Shown piece by piece: positions 9,162-18,429 of a stretch of 64,000 nt of DNA; position 1 is the stretch's first letter, and every line of letters begins with the position of its first letter. The DNA comes from JBBQLG01 sp964251665 (GTDB taxonomy: Bacteria > Bacteroidota > Bacteroidia > Cytophagales > Spirosomataceae). The translations under genes and the position numbers were made by a program. Below the pieces are notes generated by a model that made no database searches, was not told where the DNA came from, and was given only the letters and a program-made list of their open reading frames with translations. Location of the stretch: assembly GCA_964251665.1 (NCBI GenBank), contig CAXUKO010000001.1:124001-188000 (forward strand). Direction: 5' to 3'.

Positions 9162-9483
9162 CGTTGAGACTATTCCCTCATTTGACCGGCAGATTAAACG
9201 ATTAGCAAAGAAACAGAGGTCGATCAAATCAGACTTACAGGGTTTAGTAAATCAACTTAAGGAAAACCCTGAGACAGGAACGGCATTGGGTCAAAACTGC
9301 TACAAAATAAGGTTAGCCATTACTAGTAAAGGAAAGGGTAAATCAGGTGGGTCGAGAGTGATTACACATATACACGTAGCGGGTGAAACAGTCTATTTGC
9401 TTTCCATCTACGATAAATCCGAACAGGAAAATCTTGCCGAAGGCGAATTGAATGACCTGCTGAACGAACTCGAATTACCCTAA
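9151..9483 (+). CDS. RelE/ParE superfamily toxin
   Basis: A 110-residue basic protein. The start YNVETIPSFDRQIKRLAKK is the typical beta strand plus helix of RelE-like toxins, followed by a second helix (SDLQGLVNQL), a basic strand (CYKIRLAITSKGKGKSGGSR) and the final strand VYLLSIYDKSEQ. RelE relatives cleave mRNA on the ribosome; ParE relatives inhibit gyrase, and the sequence does not separate the two with certainty. The internal Lys/Gly-rich loop (about residues 57-68) is typical of the subgroup that ends in a YDKS(E/D)-like strand. It overlaps the antitoxin by 11 bp. No frame damage is seen, so the pair is probably functional. Confidence 0.85.
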   Translation: MSYNVETIPSFDRQIKRLAKKQRSIKSDLQGLVNQLKENPETGTALGQNCYKIRLAITSKGKGKSGGSRVITHIHVAGETVYLLSIYDKSEQENLAEGELNDLLNELELP

Positions 9484-9504
9484 CCCTTTGCAGACTTTGT
9501 GCGT

Positions 9505-9512
9505 TATTTTTG
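9505..9512 (+). promoter_or_regulatory. Candidate -7 element of the M16 protease gene
   Basis: TATTTTTG matches the Bacteroidota TAnnTTTG -7 consensus and lies 38 bp before ATG 9551. A TTTG at 9487-9490 is too close (14 bp) to be a normal -33 element, so only the -7 box is supported. Confidence 0.5.
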
Positions 9513-9550
9513 GGTTATAACGTTACATAAGTAATCCAACAAGAACACAC

Positions 9551-12400
9551 ATGATCCGAATACTTTTGCCAGCGGCACTGACGCTTAGTGCACTGCTGAC
9601 ACTTGCCCAACCTGCCCCTAAATCGGCGGTTAAATCAAAATCAGCGCCTTCTGCTCTAACTAATCTCAGCCGCCCCATTCCAGGCGATCCCGGTGTGAAA
9701 GTAGGGAAACTGGCCAATGGTCTGACGTTTTATATCCGTAAAAATGCCGAGCCTAAAAACCGGGCAGAACTCCGGCTGGTTGTCCGGGCTGGGTCAGTGC
9801 TGGAAACCGATCAGCAGCAGGGGCTGGCGCACTTTATGGAGCATATGGAGTTCAACGGCACCAAAAATTTCCCGAAAAACGAACTCGTCAATTTTCTCCA
9901 GTCATCGGGTGTACGCTTCGGCGCCGATCTGAATGCCTATACCAGTTTCGACGAGACGGTTTACCAACTACCCGTACCAACCGACTCCGCCAACGTATTT
10001 GAGCGGTCGATGCAGATTTTGGAAGATTGGGCGCATAATGCTACTATCGATTCTACTGAAATTGACAAGGAGCGGGGTGTGGTACTCGAGGAACGTCGCT
10101 TGGGGCAGGGCGCTCAGCAGCGGCTGCGGGACAAATGGTTTCCACTGGTTCTTAACAATTCTATTTACGCTAACCGGCTTCCCATCGGTAAAGAAGATAT
10201 TCTGAAGACGTTTAAGCCCGCGACGCTCCGGCAGTTTTACCACGACTGGTACCGCCCCGACCTGATGGCCGTTGTCGCTGTCGGCGATTTTGATGTAGCT
10301 AAAGTTGAGGCAATGATTCGGGAAAAGTTTGGGCGTATTCCGGCAGTAACCACGCCCAAGCCGCGCCCGGAATTTACGATAGCACCCCACAAAGATACCA
10401 AGGTGGTAATTGTGACGGATAACGAGCAGCCGAACACTGTCATTCAGATTATCTACAAGCGTCCCGAAATAAAGGAGCGCACCTTGGGCGATCTGCGGGC
10501 CAGCCTCGAGCGGAGTCTATTCAACGCCATGCTTGGTAACCGTATCCAGGAGTTGACCCAAAAAGCCGATCCACCATTTCTGTACGGTGCCAGTAACTAC
10601 GGTGGTTTTCTCGGCAATCTGGACGCCTTTACCTCGTTTGCTGTAGCAAAAGACGGCGACGTAGAGCGGGCCATTAAAGCCGTGCTGGACGAGAACGCCC
10701 GTGTCAAAAAGTTCGGGTTTACGCCTACCGAACTGGCCCGTGCCAAAAGCGACCTGCTGACTGGTGTTGATCAGGCGTACAAGGAGCGCGACAAAACCCG
10801 GTCGAGCAGCTACGTGAACGAATACGTGCAGAATTTTACCGATCAGGAGCCATTCACCAGCATCGGTTTTTACAATGACTTCGTAAAGAAAACGCTCCCT
10901 GGTCTGACCCTGAACGCAATTAATGGGCTGGTGAACCAGTTTATTACCACCGAGAACCGGGCGGTCGTGATCATGGCACCCGAATCGGCAAAAGATAAAT
11001 TACCAACAGTGGCGCAGGTAATCGGCTACATTAACAACGCCAGTAAAGACGTGACGGCTTACGTGGACCAGACGCTTAACGAGCCACTGTTATCGACCAT
11101 GCCGACACCCGGACCGGTGGTGAGTGAGAAGAAAATCGCTGAAATTGGCGTGACCGAATGGACGCTCAAAAATGGGGTTCGGGTTGTGCTAAAATCAACG
11201 GATTTCAAAAATGATCAGATTCTGTTCACCGGCATTAGTTTCGGGGGAACATCCCTGTATAACCTGAACGATTTCATGTCGGCCCGGTATGCGTCTACGC
11301 TGGTCAGTCTGGGCGGAACGGGGCCTTTCAACCAGATTCAGCTGGGAAAATTTCTGTCGGGTAAATCGGTTAACGTTTCGCCCTATATCAGCGAACTGAA
11401 TGAAGGCATCAGCGGTCAGGCCACGCCCCGCGATCTCGAGACGGCTCTGCAACTGGCGTACAGCTATTTCACGCAGTCCCGTAAAGACCCTGACGTAGTA
11501 AAGGGCTTTCTGTCGAATCAGCGAAGCCTGTTACAAAGCCAATTGGCTACGCCAACGCCCGCCAAGGTGTTTCAGGATACGTTACAGGTCACGCTTGGCA
11601 ATTATAATCCCCGGCGTTTACCGCTTAAACCGACCGATCTGGACAAGATCGATCTCGACCGGGCGGTAGCGATTTACAAAGAACGATTTGCCAACGCGGG
11701 TGACTTCACATTTTTCTTTGTTGGTAATTACGACGAAAAAACACTCCGGCCTTTGGTGGAGAAGTACCTCGGTGGTTTACCCGCAACAGGCAAAAACGAA
11801 CAGTTCAAAGACCTGGGTATTCGGATTCCGACGGGCCAGATCAGCAAGACGGTTTACAAAGGAGTAGATCCCAAAAGTAGCGTACAGCTCGTATTCAGCG
11901 GGCCATTCACCTGGAATTCGGAAAATACGACTCAGGTAGACGCCCTGGCCGAAGCACTCGAAATCAAACTTACCGAAACGCTGCGGGAGGAGGAGAGCGG
12001 GGTGTATGGCGTATCGGCCAGCGGTACATACAGCAAGTATCCGGTTCCGCGCTACACCATGCGCATTGGCTTTGGCTGCGCCCCCGAGAATGTTGAAAAG
12101 CTGATTGCTCTCACCATGAAGGTTATCGACGATATCAAACAAAAGGGAGCCGACGCGAAGGATATCGCCAAGTTTAAGGCCGAAAGCCAGCGCGAAACCG
12201 AAAACCAACTTCGCGACAATAATTTCTGGCTCAGTTATCTATCCAGTCAGTACTTTAATGGCGACGACCCAACAGAAGTCCTGCATGAACCGGAGGAGCT
12301 AAAGAAGGTAACCGTCGGAAGTACGAAGGCTGCGGCTAACATCTACTTCGGGCCGAACGTCGTGCGCGTGGTGCTGATGCCTGAACAAAAGAAGCAATAG
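9551..12400 (+). CDS. M16 family zinc peptidase (pitrilysin/insulinase type), exported
   Basis: A 949-residue protein with a signal peptide (hydrophobic residues 3-18, cleavage likely after LAQ), so periplasmic or outer-membrane associated. The inverted zinc motif HFMEH is at residues 94-98, and the distal Glu lies in the helix STEIDKERGVVLEE (about residues 165-178). The second half (from about 530) repeats the M16 fold without a zinc motif, giving the usual active-plus-inactive two-domain layout. Family enzymes degrade peptides or process exported proteins. Start ATG 9551 fits the signal peptide. Two hairpins separate it from the convergent lon gene, so it is probably transcribed alone. Confidence 0.93.
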   Translation: MIRILLPAALTLSALLTLAQPAPKSAVKSKSAPSALTNLSRPIPGDPGVKVGKLANGLTFYIRKNAEPKNRAELRLVVRAGSVLETDQQQGLAHFMEHMEFNGTKNFPKNELVNFLQSSGVRFGADLNAYTSFDETVYQLPVPTDSANVFERSMQILEDWAHNATIDSTEIDKERGVVLEERRLGQGAQQRLRDKWFPLVLNNSIYANRLPIGKEDILKTFKPATLRQFYHDWYRPDLMAVVAVGDFDVAKVEAMIREKFGRIPAVTTPKPRPEFTIAPHKDTKVVIVTDNEQPNTVIQIIYKRPEIKERTLGDLRASLERSLFNAMLGNRIQELTQKADPPFLYGASNYGGFLGNLDAFTSFAVAKDGDVERAIKAVLDENARVKKFGFTPTELARAKSDLLTGVDQAYKERDKTRSSSYVNEYVQNFTDQEPFTSIGFYNDFVKKTLPGLTLNAINGLVNQFITTENRAVVIMAPESAKDKLPTVAQVIGYINNASKDVTAYVDQTLNEPLLSTMPTPGPVVSEKKIAEIGVTEWTLKNGVRVVLKSTDFKNDQILFTGISFGGTSLYNLNDFMSARYASTLVSLGGTGPFNQIQLGKFLSGKSVNVSPYISELNEGISGQATPRDLETALQLAYSYFTQSRKDPDVVKGFLSNQRSLLQSQLATPTPAKVFQDTLQVTLGNYNPRRLPLKPTDLDKIDLDRAVAIYKERFANAGDFTFFFVGNYDEKTLRPLVEKYLGGLPATGKNEQFKDLGIRIPTGQISKTVYKGVDPKSSVQLVFSGPFTWNSENTTQVDALAEALEIKLTETLREEESGVYGVSASGTYSKYPVPRYTMRIGFGCAPENVEKLIALTMKVIDDIKQKGADAKDIAKFKAESQRETENQLRDNNFWLSYLSSQYFNGDDPTEVLHEPEELKKVTVGSTKAAANIYFGPNVVRVVLMPEQKKQ

Positions 12401-12434
12401 CTCCAAGCCGACGACTTAAGTCGTCGGCTTGGAG
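12401..12434. repeat. Perfect 34-bp palindrome directly after the M16 stop codon
   Basis: Half-sites 12401-12417 and 12418-12434 are exact reverse complements with no loop. It starts on the base after the TAG stop. It could fold as a hairpin or bind a symmetric protein. It has no T-run of its own and precedes a second, conventional terminator. Confidence 0.75.
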
Positions 12435-12447
12435 AATCAAGAAACGT

Positions 12448-12480
12448 AAAAAGGCCACTTGTCTCACAAGTGGCCTTTTT
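12448..12480. terminator. Bidirectional terminator between the M16 gene and lon
   Basis: Arms 12448-12462 and 12466-12480 are 15-bp inverted repeats with a 3-nt loop, starting with an A-run and ending with a T-run, the classic form for termination of convergent genes. Confidence 0.9.
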
Positions 12481-12501
12481 TACGCTGCTGTATGTATCAA
12501 A

Positions 12502-14991
12502 TCAATACGCCCGTTCCGTTTCGGGTTCCCGACGCTCTTCAGGCAGGATAAACTTCATGGGCTTACTAACCTGCTGAGGCAGCAACGCAATATCCAGCAC
12601 CTGATCCACGGTATCGGCGTAGTGAAACGTCAGGTCCTTAATGTAACTCTGATTAATCTCTTCAATGTCTTTCCGGTTTTTGGTACACAGAATCAACTCC
12701 TTGATACCGGCCCGGTTAGCCGCCAGAATCTTCTCTTTGATACCACCTACCGGCAGTACTTTACCGCGCAGCGTCACTTCGCCGGTCATGGCCAGGAACG
12801 GCCGTACCTTCCGCTGCGTATAAATCGACGCCATCGAGGTCAGCATCGTAATACCCGCCGATGGACCGTCTTTTGGAACGGCACCCGCCGGAATATGCAC
12901 GTGCAGGTCATACGAGTTGAACAGCCGGTAGTCGATGCATAACGAATCGGCATGGGCTTTTAGGTAGGAGAGGGCCGTCACCGCCGATTCCTTCATTACA
13001 TCACCTAATTGGCCGGATAGCGTTAATATGCCTTTTCCGCGACTCAAACTCGACTCGATAAGCAGAATTTCACCCCCAACCTGTGTCCATGCCAGCCCCG
13101 TTACAATACCGGCAATATCATCGTCGGAATACAGATCTTTGTCAAATACTTCGGCACCCAGTAACCGGACTACATCAGGAACTTTGATGGTGTGAGTATA
13201 TTCTTCTTCCATGGCAATCGCCTTGGCGATTTTACGGAGTAATGCCCCGATTTTCTGTTCCAGATTCCGCACGCCCGATTCACGGGTATAGCCTTCAATA
13301 ATACGCAGGATGGCTTTATCGTCAATCTGGAAATCTTTTGGCTTCAGCCCGTGGTCTTTTCGCTGCTTAGGAATCAGGTACTTCTTGGCGATCTGTAGTT
13401 TTTCTTCCACGGTATAGCCCGCAATATCGATAATCTCCATCCGGTCGCGAAGGGCGGGGTGGATGGTGTCGAGCGAATTCGCCGTAGCGATAAACAGCGA
13501 TTTGGACAGGTCGTATTCGACTTCGAGGTAGTTGTCTGAGAAGGTGGAGTTTTGTTCCGGGTCCAGCACTTCCAGCAGCGCCGACGATGGATCGCCCCGG
13601 AAGTCGGAACTTACCTTGTCAATTTCATCCAGAATGAAGACCGGATTTGAGGAACCACACTTACGAATGTTCTGGATGATTTTGCCGGGCATTGCCCCGA
13701 TATACGTCTTGCGATGCCCCCGAATTTCGGCTTCGTCATGAACTCCGCCGAGTGCCATCCGGCTGTATTTCCGGCCCAGGGCTTTAGCAATAGACCGCCC
13801 CAGTGAGGTTTTTCCTACACCCGGAGGGCCATACAAGCACAGAATCGGGGCTTTCATATCGTTTTTCAACTTCAGAACAGCCAGATACTCGATGATGCGC
13901 TCCTTTACCTTTTCTAACCCGAAATGGTCCGTATCCAGAATTTTCTGAGCGCGTTTCAGATCAAAATTGTCTTTCGTGTACTCACCCCAGGGTAGGTCAA
14001 CCATCAGTTCGATGTAGTTCATCGTAACGGGGTATTCCGGGGCCATTGGGTTAATGCGCTGGAGTTTGGTCAACTCCTTGTCGAAGTGGGACCGAACGTC
14101 GGCCGTCCACTTTTTGCGGTCAGCTTTAATCCGAATATCTTCGATGTCGCGGTCGGGCGTGTCAATTCCCAATTCATCCTGTAACACTTTAATCTGTTGC
14201 CGGAGGAAGTAGTCCCGTTGCTGCTGATCGAGGTCTGAACTGGCTTTTGATTGAATTTCGCGCTTCAGTTCGAGCAACTGCACCTCCCGGAGCATAAATT
14301 CCAGGAGCAGATTCGCTTGCTGAACTCCATCGAGGGTTTCGAGCAGCCGTTGTTTATCGGCGACTTCGGCGTTGGTATTCGAGGACAAAAAGTGCAGCAG
14401 AAACATCGGACTTTCGATGTTATCGAGCGCAATGCGGGCTTCCTGCGGAATTTCGGGGTTCAACCGCAAAATCTTATAGGCCGCATCCTTCACCGACTGA
14501 ATCAGGGCTTTCCCTTCTTTCTTGGTTGCTGTCGGAAAGGAATCGTCGATCTGCCGCACAACGGCTGTCATGAACGGATCTTCCTGCGTGATAGACTGAA
14601 TCTCGAACCGCTTCTTGCCCTGAATGATAATGGTAATGTTACCATCAGGTAACGTAATCATTTTGATAATATAAGCCACTGTACCGAGCCGGTACAGATC
14701 ATCGACAGTTGGCTCGTCCTTCTGTTGATTCAACTGAGCCACTACGCCAATAATGCGGTTACCCTTATACGCTTTCTTAACTAACTTAATTGACTTGGAG
14801 CGGCCTACTGTCACCGGAATAACCATGCCCGGAAACAAAACTGTGTTTCGCACGGGCAACACCGGTAAATGCTCTGGTAATTCATAATCATCATCAATGT
14901 CATCGGGACCACCGAGGGGGATCATTTCAAAACTATCGGAGTCCGAATCTGTCATTAACAGGCGAGTAGTCAAATCATTGGTTGTAATCAT
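12502..14991 (-). CDS. lon: ATP-dependent protease La (Lon)
   Basis: An 829-residue cytosolic AAA+ protease of normal length. The N-terminal substrate-binding domain begins around LPVLPVRNTVLFPGM; the Walker A motif GPPGVGKTS is near residue 390, and FILDEIDK provides Walker B. The proteolytic domain has the serine motif DGPSAGIT (Ser about 711), with the partner Lys in LPVGGIKEK about 43 residues later. It degrades misfolded and regulatory proteins, including antitoxins, which is relevant beside several toxin-antitoxin loci. Start ATG 14991 is the first in frame and is followed by an acidic 30-residue leader (DSDSDSFEM), common in Bacteroidota Lon. Terminators shared with the M16 gene lie downstream. 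Confidence 0.97.
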   Translation of the reverse strand: MITTNDLTTRLLMTDSDSDSFEMIPLGGPDDIDDDYELPEHLPVLPVRNTVLFPGMVIPVTVGRSKSIKLVKKAYKGNRIIGVVAQLNQQKDEPTVDDLYRLGTVAYIIKMITLPDGNITIIIQGKKRFEIQSITQEDPFMTAVVRQIDDSFPTATKKEGKALIQSVKDAAYKILRLNPEIPQEARIALDNIESPMFLLHFLSSNTNAEVADKQRLLETLDGVQQANLLLEFMLREVQLLELKREIQSKASSDLDQQQRDYFLRQQIKVLQDELGIDTPDRDIEDIRIKADRKKWTADVRSHFDKELTKLQRINPMAPEYPVTMNYIELMVDLPWGEYTKDNFDLKRAQKILDTDHFGLEKVKERIIEYLAVLKLKNDMKAPILCLYGPPGVGKTSLGRSIAKALGRKYSRMALGGVHDEAEIRGHRKTYIGAMPGKIIQNIRKCGSSNPVFILDEIDKVSSDFRGDPSSALLEVLDPEQNSTFSDNYLEVEYDLSKSLFIATANSLDTIHPALRDRMEIIDIAGYTVEEKLQIAKKYLIPKQRKDHGLKPKDFQIDDKAILRIIEGYTRESGVRNLEQKIGALLRKIAKAIAMEEEYTHTIKVPDVVRLLGAEVFDKDLYSDDDIAGIVTGLAWTQVGGEILLIESSLSRGKGILTLSGQLGDVMKESAVTALSYLKAHADSLCIDYRLFNSYDLHVHIPAGAVPKDGPSAGITMLTSMASIYTQRKVRPFLAMTGEVTLRGKVLPVGGIKEKILAANRAGIKELILCTKNRKDIEEINQSYIKDLTFHYADTVDQVLDIALLPQQVSKPMKFILPEERREPETERAY

Positions 14992-15148
14992 ATAGTATCT
15001 GCCAAACTGACAGCTTTATAGCAATATTGTGGGTTAGTTAAAGCTGAGGGAGGAGGGGTTCTTATAGTACAAGGGCTATGCCAATATGTTTTATCCGCCG
15101 TATAGGCGCAAGGTACTAAACCGAATGCTGCGTTAATGCTAAATTTAC

Positions 15149-15667
15149 TTACTGAACCAGTGTAACTTCCTGCACCGGCTGACTTTTGCGGAATACATAG
15201 GTCTTGCGTTGTCCGTTCACCTGCGTATTGACCAGATTGACCTGATCGTCGAACAACTCCATCAGAACATCCTGTTGCATATCAACTGTTTTGGCCGAAC
15301 CATCAATGGGTAGTTCCAGATAAATCCAGTTGGCATCGCCTTCGGCTTCGTGGCCAACGTAAGTGAACGCCCGACGCTGTTTGCGGGTGTCGGTCAGGCT
15401 GAAGTGCTTCCGAATATATTTCTCTAAAATCGGGTCGATGTTTGCCTTCGCCAGCACCTGCACTTTCTGGCCACTTTCGGCACTTAAGGCCTTCTCCAGA
15501 TCGTCGGTAAAGACCCGGATGCTGACTTCAAATCCCTTTTCTTTCGGGTTAAACTGCATTTGCGTCAGACTGGTATGAAAATCGTGCAGCGATAGCGGTC
15601 GCGCTCCACAGAAGGCAACTACTATCGCTGCGGCTAAAAGCGGATGAATCAGTTTTGCCAAAATCAA
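15149..15667 (-). CDS. DUF6702 family exported protein
   Basis: A 172-residue protein with an N-terminal hydrophobic segment (LAKLIHPLLAAAIVVAFCGA) that looks like a signal peptide, followed by LHDFHTSLTQMQFNPKEKG, the opening of the DUF6702 family of Bacteroidota. The C-terminal half contains WIYLELPIDG and ends with a strand-rich region. Function unknown; family members are usually periplasmic and encoded next to exported peptidases. No ATG is available: the frame begins with TTG 15667 overlapping the rseP stop (TTGA), with a second TTG at 15661, so translation is probably coupled to rseP. Confidence 0.75.
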   Translation of the reverse strand: MILAKLIHPLLAAAIVVAFCGARPLSLHDFHTSLTQMQFNPKEKGFEVSIRVFTDDLEKALSAESGQKVQVLAKANIDPILEKYIRKHFSLTDTRKQRRAFTYVGHEAEGDANWIYLELPIDGSAKTVDMQQDVLMELFDDQVNLVNTQVNGQRKTYVFRKSQPVQEVTLVQ

Positions 15668-16980
15668 AAAACAGCTTTGAAAACGTCATTAAAGATAGCG
15701 AAAGCCATCAGCCCTAACAACAGCACCATGCCCACCCGCTGAGCGGCTTCCAAGAATTTGTCCGACGGCTTACGACCCGATACAATCTCGTACAGCAGAA
15801 TGGTCGAATGGCCGCCATCGAGGGCTGGAATAGGCAGGATGTTAAAGAAGGCCAGCGCCATTGACAACATGCCTGTAACAGTCCAGAAACGGTCCCAAAT
15901 CCAGACCCCACCAAACAGATTTTGTGCGATTCCGATTGGGCCACTCAGTGCTTTCGACGCTGACACTTGGCCCTGGAAGATCTTACCGAAGCCTTTGATG
16001 TTGTCCGAAATTATCTGGAAGGCACGTTCTGTACCAATGGCCAAGGACTGCCCAAAGGTATAATCTTCCCGGGTGATGGGTAATAAGGATTGCACACCAA
16101 TGCCGATCAAGCCCTCCGGCGTAACACCTGATGTTGTTGTCAATGTCTGGTTACCCCGCTGAATGGTGAGTGCTACCTTTTTGCCGGGATTAGCTTTAAT
16201 GACTTTCTGGAACTCATGGTAGAACTGGATGGGCTGGCCATTCACCGCCGTAATCCGGTCGCCTTCCTTCAAACCAGCTTTGCTGGCAGGCATTCCACTG
16301 GCCACCACCCCCACTTTGAACGGCGTAATTGGTTCAACAAACTGAGCCGCGCTCTTTTTGTCGGATAACTTGTCGAGAAAGTTATTGGGAATGTATATAT
16401 CTTCCTGTTTCCCGTTTCGCTCGACGGTATAATAACTGTTCTGACCCAGAAACACATCCGAACTCCGAATGTCGCTGAAATCAGTAAAGGGTTTCCCGTT
16501 TACCTTAACAATCTTATCACCAGTGCGTAACCCGATTTGCTGAGCCAAGTCATATGCAACGATTCCATACTTTACGTCTTTCGTGGCGATGTACGAATTG
16601 CCATTTTTGTAGGTAAGGCCCACAAAAATGATGATACCGACAATGACGTTGACGATAATACCCCCCAACATAACAATCAGCCGCTGCCAGGCGGGTTTCG
16701 ACCGGAACTCCCAAGGCTGTGGTTCGCCCTTAAGCTGATCGGTATCTAACGACTCATCGACCATACCGGTAATCTTCACGAAGCCTCCCAGTGGAATCGC
16801 GCCAAGGCCATACTCGGTCTCGCCCCGCTTAATGCTAAACACTTTTGGCGGAAAGCCAATAAAATACTGCTCCACACGCATCCCGAACGCTTTAGCGGCC
16901 AGTAAATGCCCCAGTTCGTGGAGGCCGACCAGGATAGACAAGCCCAGAATGAGCTGCCCTGCCATAATTAATCCTTCCAT
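15664..16980 (-). CDS. rseP: RIP metalloprotease RseP (site-2 protease)
   Basis: A 438-residue inner-membrane zinc protease. The first membrane segment carries HELGH at residues 21-25. Two PDZ-type regions lie in the middle (GLRTGDKIVKVNGKPF and GLKEGDRITAVNGQPI), and a late segment has the NILPIPALDGGH motif, whose Asp is the third zinc ligand. It cuts membrane-embedded substrates, classically anti-sigma factors. The dxr gene upstream is its usual Bacteroidota neighbour, and a DUF6702 gene overlaps its stop by 4 bp. Start ATG 16980 is used; Met6 (16965) is a possible alternative. An ECF sigma gene lies about 6 kb away in this window, but a link to it is only inference. Confidence 0.95.
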   Translation of the reverse strand: MEGLIMAGQLILGLSILVGLHELGHLLAAKAFGMRVEQYFIGFPPKVFSIKRGETEYGLGAIPLGGFVKITGMVDESLDTDQLKGEPQPWEFRSKPAWQRLIVMLGGIIVNVIVGIIIFVGLTYKNGNSYIATKDVKYGIVAYDLAQQIGLRTGDKIVKVNGKPFTDFSDIRSSDVFLGQNSYYTVERNGKQEDIYIPNNFLDKLSDKKSAAQFVEPITPFKVGVVASGMPASKAGLKEGDRITAVNGQPIQFYHEFQKVIKANPGKKVALTIQRGNQTLTTTSGVTPEGLIGIGVQSLLPITREDYTFGQSLAIGTERAFQIISDNIKGFGKIFQGQVSASKALSGPIGIAQNLFGGVWIWDRFWTVTGMLSMALAFFNILPIPALDGGHSTILLYEIVSGRKPSDKFLEAAQRVGMVLLLGLMAFAIFNDVFKAVF

Positions 16981-17041
16981 ACTCAGTTAAAATCGTTGTT
17001 ACCGGACTGCATTAAAGCAATCCACGCTGAAAAGTTGATTA

Positions 17042-17119
17042 CTATTTCGATGAACGGCGGAAATAAGCGATAAGCATACTACCGATGATGAGGCCGATGA
17101 TAAACCATACCCAATACAT
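17042..17119 (-). CDS. Candidate 25-residue single-span membrane protein between dxr and rseP
   Basis: ATG 17119 to TAG 17042 encodes a 25-residue peptide beginning MYWVWFIIGLIIGSMLIAYF and ending RRSSK, a clear membrane helix with a positive C-terminus. It starts 22 bp after the dxr stop and ends 61 bp before rseP, in the same direction, in an otherwise unexplained gap. Its hydrophobic pattern followed by Arg-Arg is what a real small membrane protein would show. Whether it is translated is unknown; it could be a partner of RseP. Confidence 0.5.
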   Translation of the reverse strand: MYWVWFIIGLIIGSMLIAYFRRSSK

Positions 17120-17141
17120 AACGCTGTGAGAGTTAAATTCG

Positions 17142-18314
17142 TTAAACCACTGATTTGACTTTTTCGGTCGCCAGTCGCCGGGTTTCTTCGTCAGTCAGGA
17201 CGTAATCATCGTAACCGGGCTTTTCCACAAAGGTAGCCCGCTGCATACATTCCTCAATCACGTCCGAAATTTCCAGAAAGCTGATTGCATCGTGCAGAAA
17301 GGCATCCACGGCTACCTCGTTGGCGGCATTGATGATACAGGGCATATTACCTCCCTTGGCCAGAGCGTCATAGGCTAACTGTAGGTTACGGAATGTCTTC
17401 GGGTCGGGCTGCTCGAAGGTCAGCGCCGGGTAATCCATGAAATTAAAGCGTGGAAAGTCAGACGGCAGGCGATTGGGGTAGCCAAGCGCAAACTGAATAG
17501 GTAGCCGCATATCGGGCAAACCCATCTGCGCTTTGATGCTGCCATCGGTAAACTGTACCATGGAATGAATAATGCTCTGCGGATGCACCACCACGTCGAT
17601 CTGCGCGGGTGTAACACCAAACAGCCACTTCGCTTCAATCACTTCCAGGCCTTTGTTCATAAGCGTAGCCGAGTCAATGGTGATTTTCGCGCCCATCGTC
17701 CAGTTTGGGTGTTTCAAGGCCTGCGCCTTGGTCACCGTCGCCAGAAACTCACGCGACTTACCCCGAAACGGTCCGCCTGATGCCGTCAGGATTAGCTTTT
17801 CAATCGGGTTATGAAACTCACCGACCAAGCATTGAAAAATGGCCGAATGTTCCGAATCGACGGGGTATATGTTGATGCCCTTTTGCTGAGCCAGTTGGGT
17901 AATCAGTTCGCCCGCCACCACCAGCGTTTCCTTATTGGCTAAGGCAATGGCTTTACCTGCTTCAATGGCTTTAATGGTGGGCAACAGGCCCGCATAGCCA
18001 ACCATCGCCGTCAGAACAATATCGATGGAATCCATCTGCACCACCGACGCGATGGCTTTCGCCCCGGCGTATACTTTGATGCCTAATGGATCGAGGGCTG
18101 CAAACACGGTATCATAGCGGTCTTCATTGCAGATCACAACCACATTGGGTTTCAGCTCAACCGCCTGCTGAATGAGTAGTTCCGCATTGTTATTCGTCGT
18201 TAGCACCTCCACCTGAAACTGATCGGCATGTGCCCTGATCACCTCAACCGCCTGCGTGCCAATAGAGCCGGTAGAGCCAAGAATGGCGATGTGGCGTTTT
18301 TTCTGGTTAGTCAT
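17142..18314 (-). CDS. dxr: 1-deoxy-D-xylulose-5-phosphate reductoisomerase
   Basis: A 390-residue cytosolic enzyme that converts DXP to 2-C-methyl-D-erythritol-4-phosphate with NADPH, the second step of the non-mevalonate isoprenoid pathway. The NADPH-binding loop is ILGSTGSIGTQ near the N-terminus; NKETLVVAGE and the metal/substrate motif PVDSEHSAIFQ are present, as are LTASGGPF and KITIDSATLMNKGLE. ATG 18314 is used; the longer frame to 18347 would begin with TTG inside toxin-remnant sequence. Five bases separate this start from the stop of the degraded toxin, so dxr now lies directly behind a decayed toxin-antitoxin locus. Confidence 0.96.
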   Translation of the reverse strand: MTNQKKRHIAILGSTGSIGTQAVEVIRAHADQFQVEVLTTNNNAELLIQQAVELKPNVVVICNEDRYDTVFAALDPLGIKVYAGAKAIASVVQMDSIDIVLTAMVGYAGLLPTIKAIEAGKAIALANKETLVVAGELITQLAQQKGINIYPVDSEHSAIFQCLVGEFHNPIEKLILTASGGPFRGKSREFLATVTKAQALKHPNWTMGAKITIDSATLMNKGLEVIEAKWLFGVTPAQIDVVVHPQSIIHSMVQFTDGSIKAQMGLPDMRLPIQFALGYPNRLPSDFPRFNFMDYPALTFEQPDPKTFRNLQLAYDALAKGGNMPCIINAANEVAVDAFLHDAISFLEISDVIEECMQRATFVEKPGYDDYVLTDEETRRLATEKVKSVV

Positions 18315-18318
18315 GTAA

Positions 18319-18429
18319 TTATTTATAAACGTCTTTATGCTGGCCAACCTTTATCACCTCAACCGTTACCACTTCGTCAGCAATGGTATAAATTGTCCGG
18401 TAATCCGTAATGCGAATTCGATTAAGCCA
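18319..18429 (-). pseudogene. Remnant of a RelE/ParE-type toxin (C-terminal part)
   Basis: The minus-strand frame 18429-18319 reads WLNRIRITDYRTIYTIADE and ends GQHKDVYK plus stop, which matches the last third of RelE-family toxins (R-I-x-DYRxIY ... VGxxxDVY). Right after the antitoxin stop the sequence shows ATG GCT TAA, so the original start remains but the N-terminal half is gone and the frame is shifted. Non-functional as a toxin. Confidence 0.75.
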
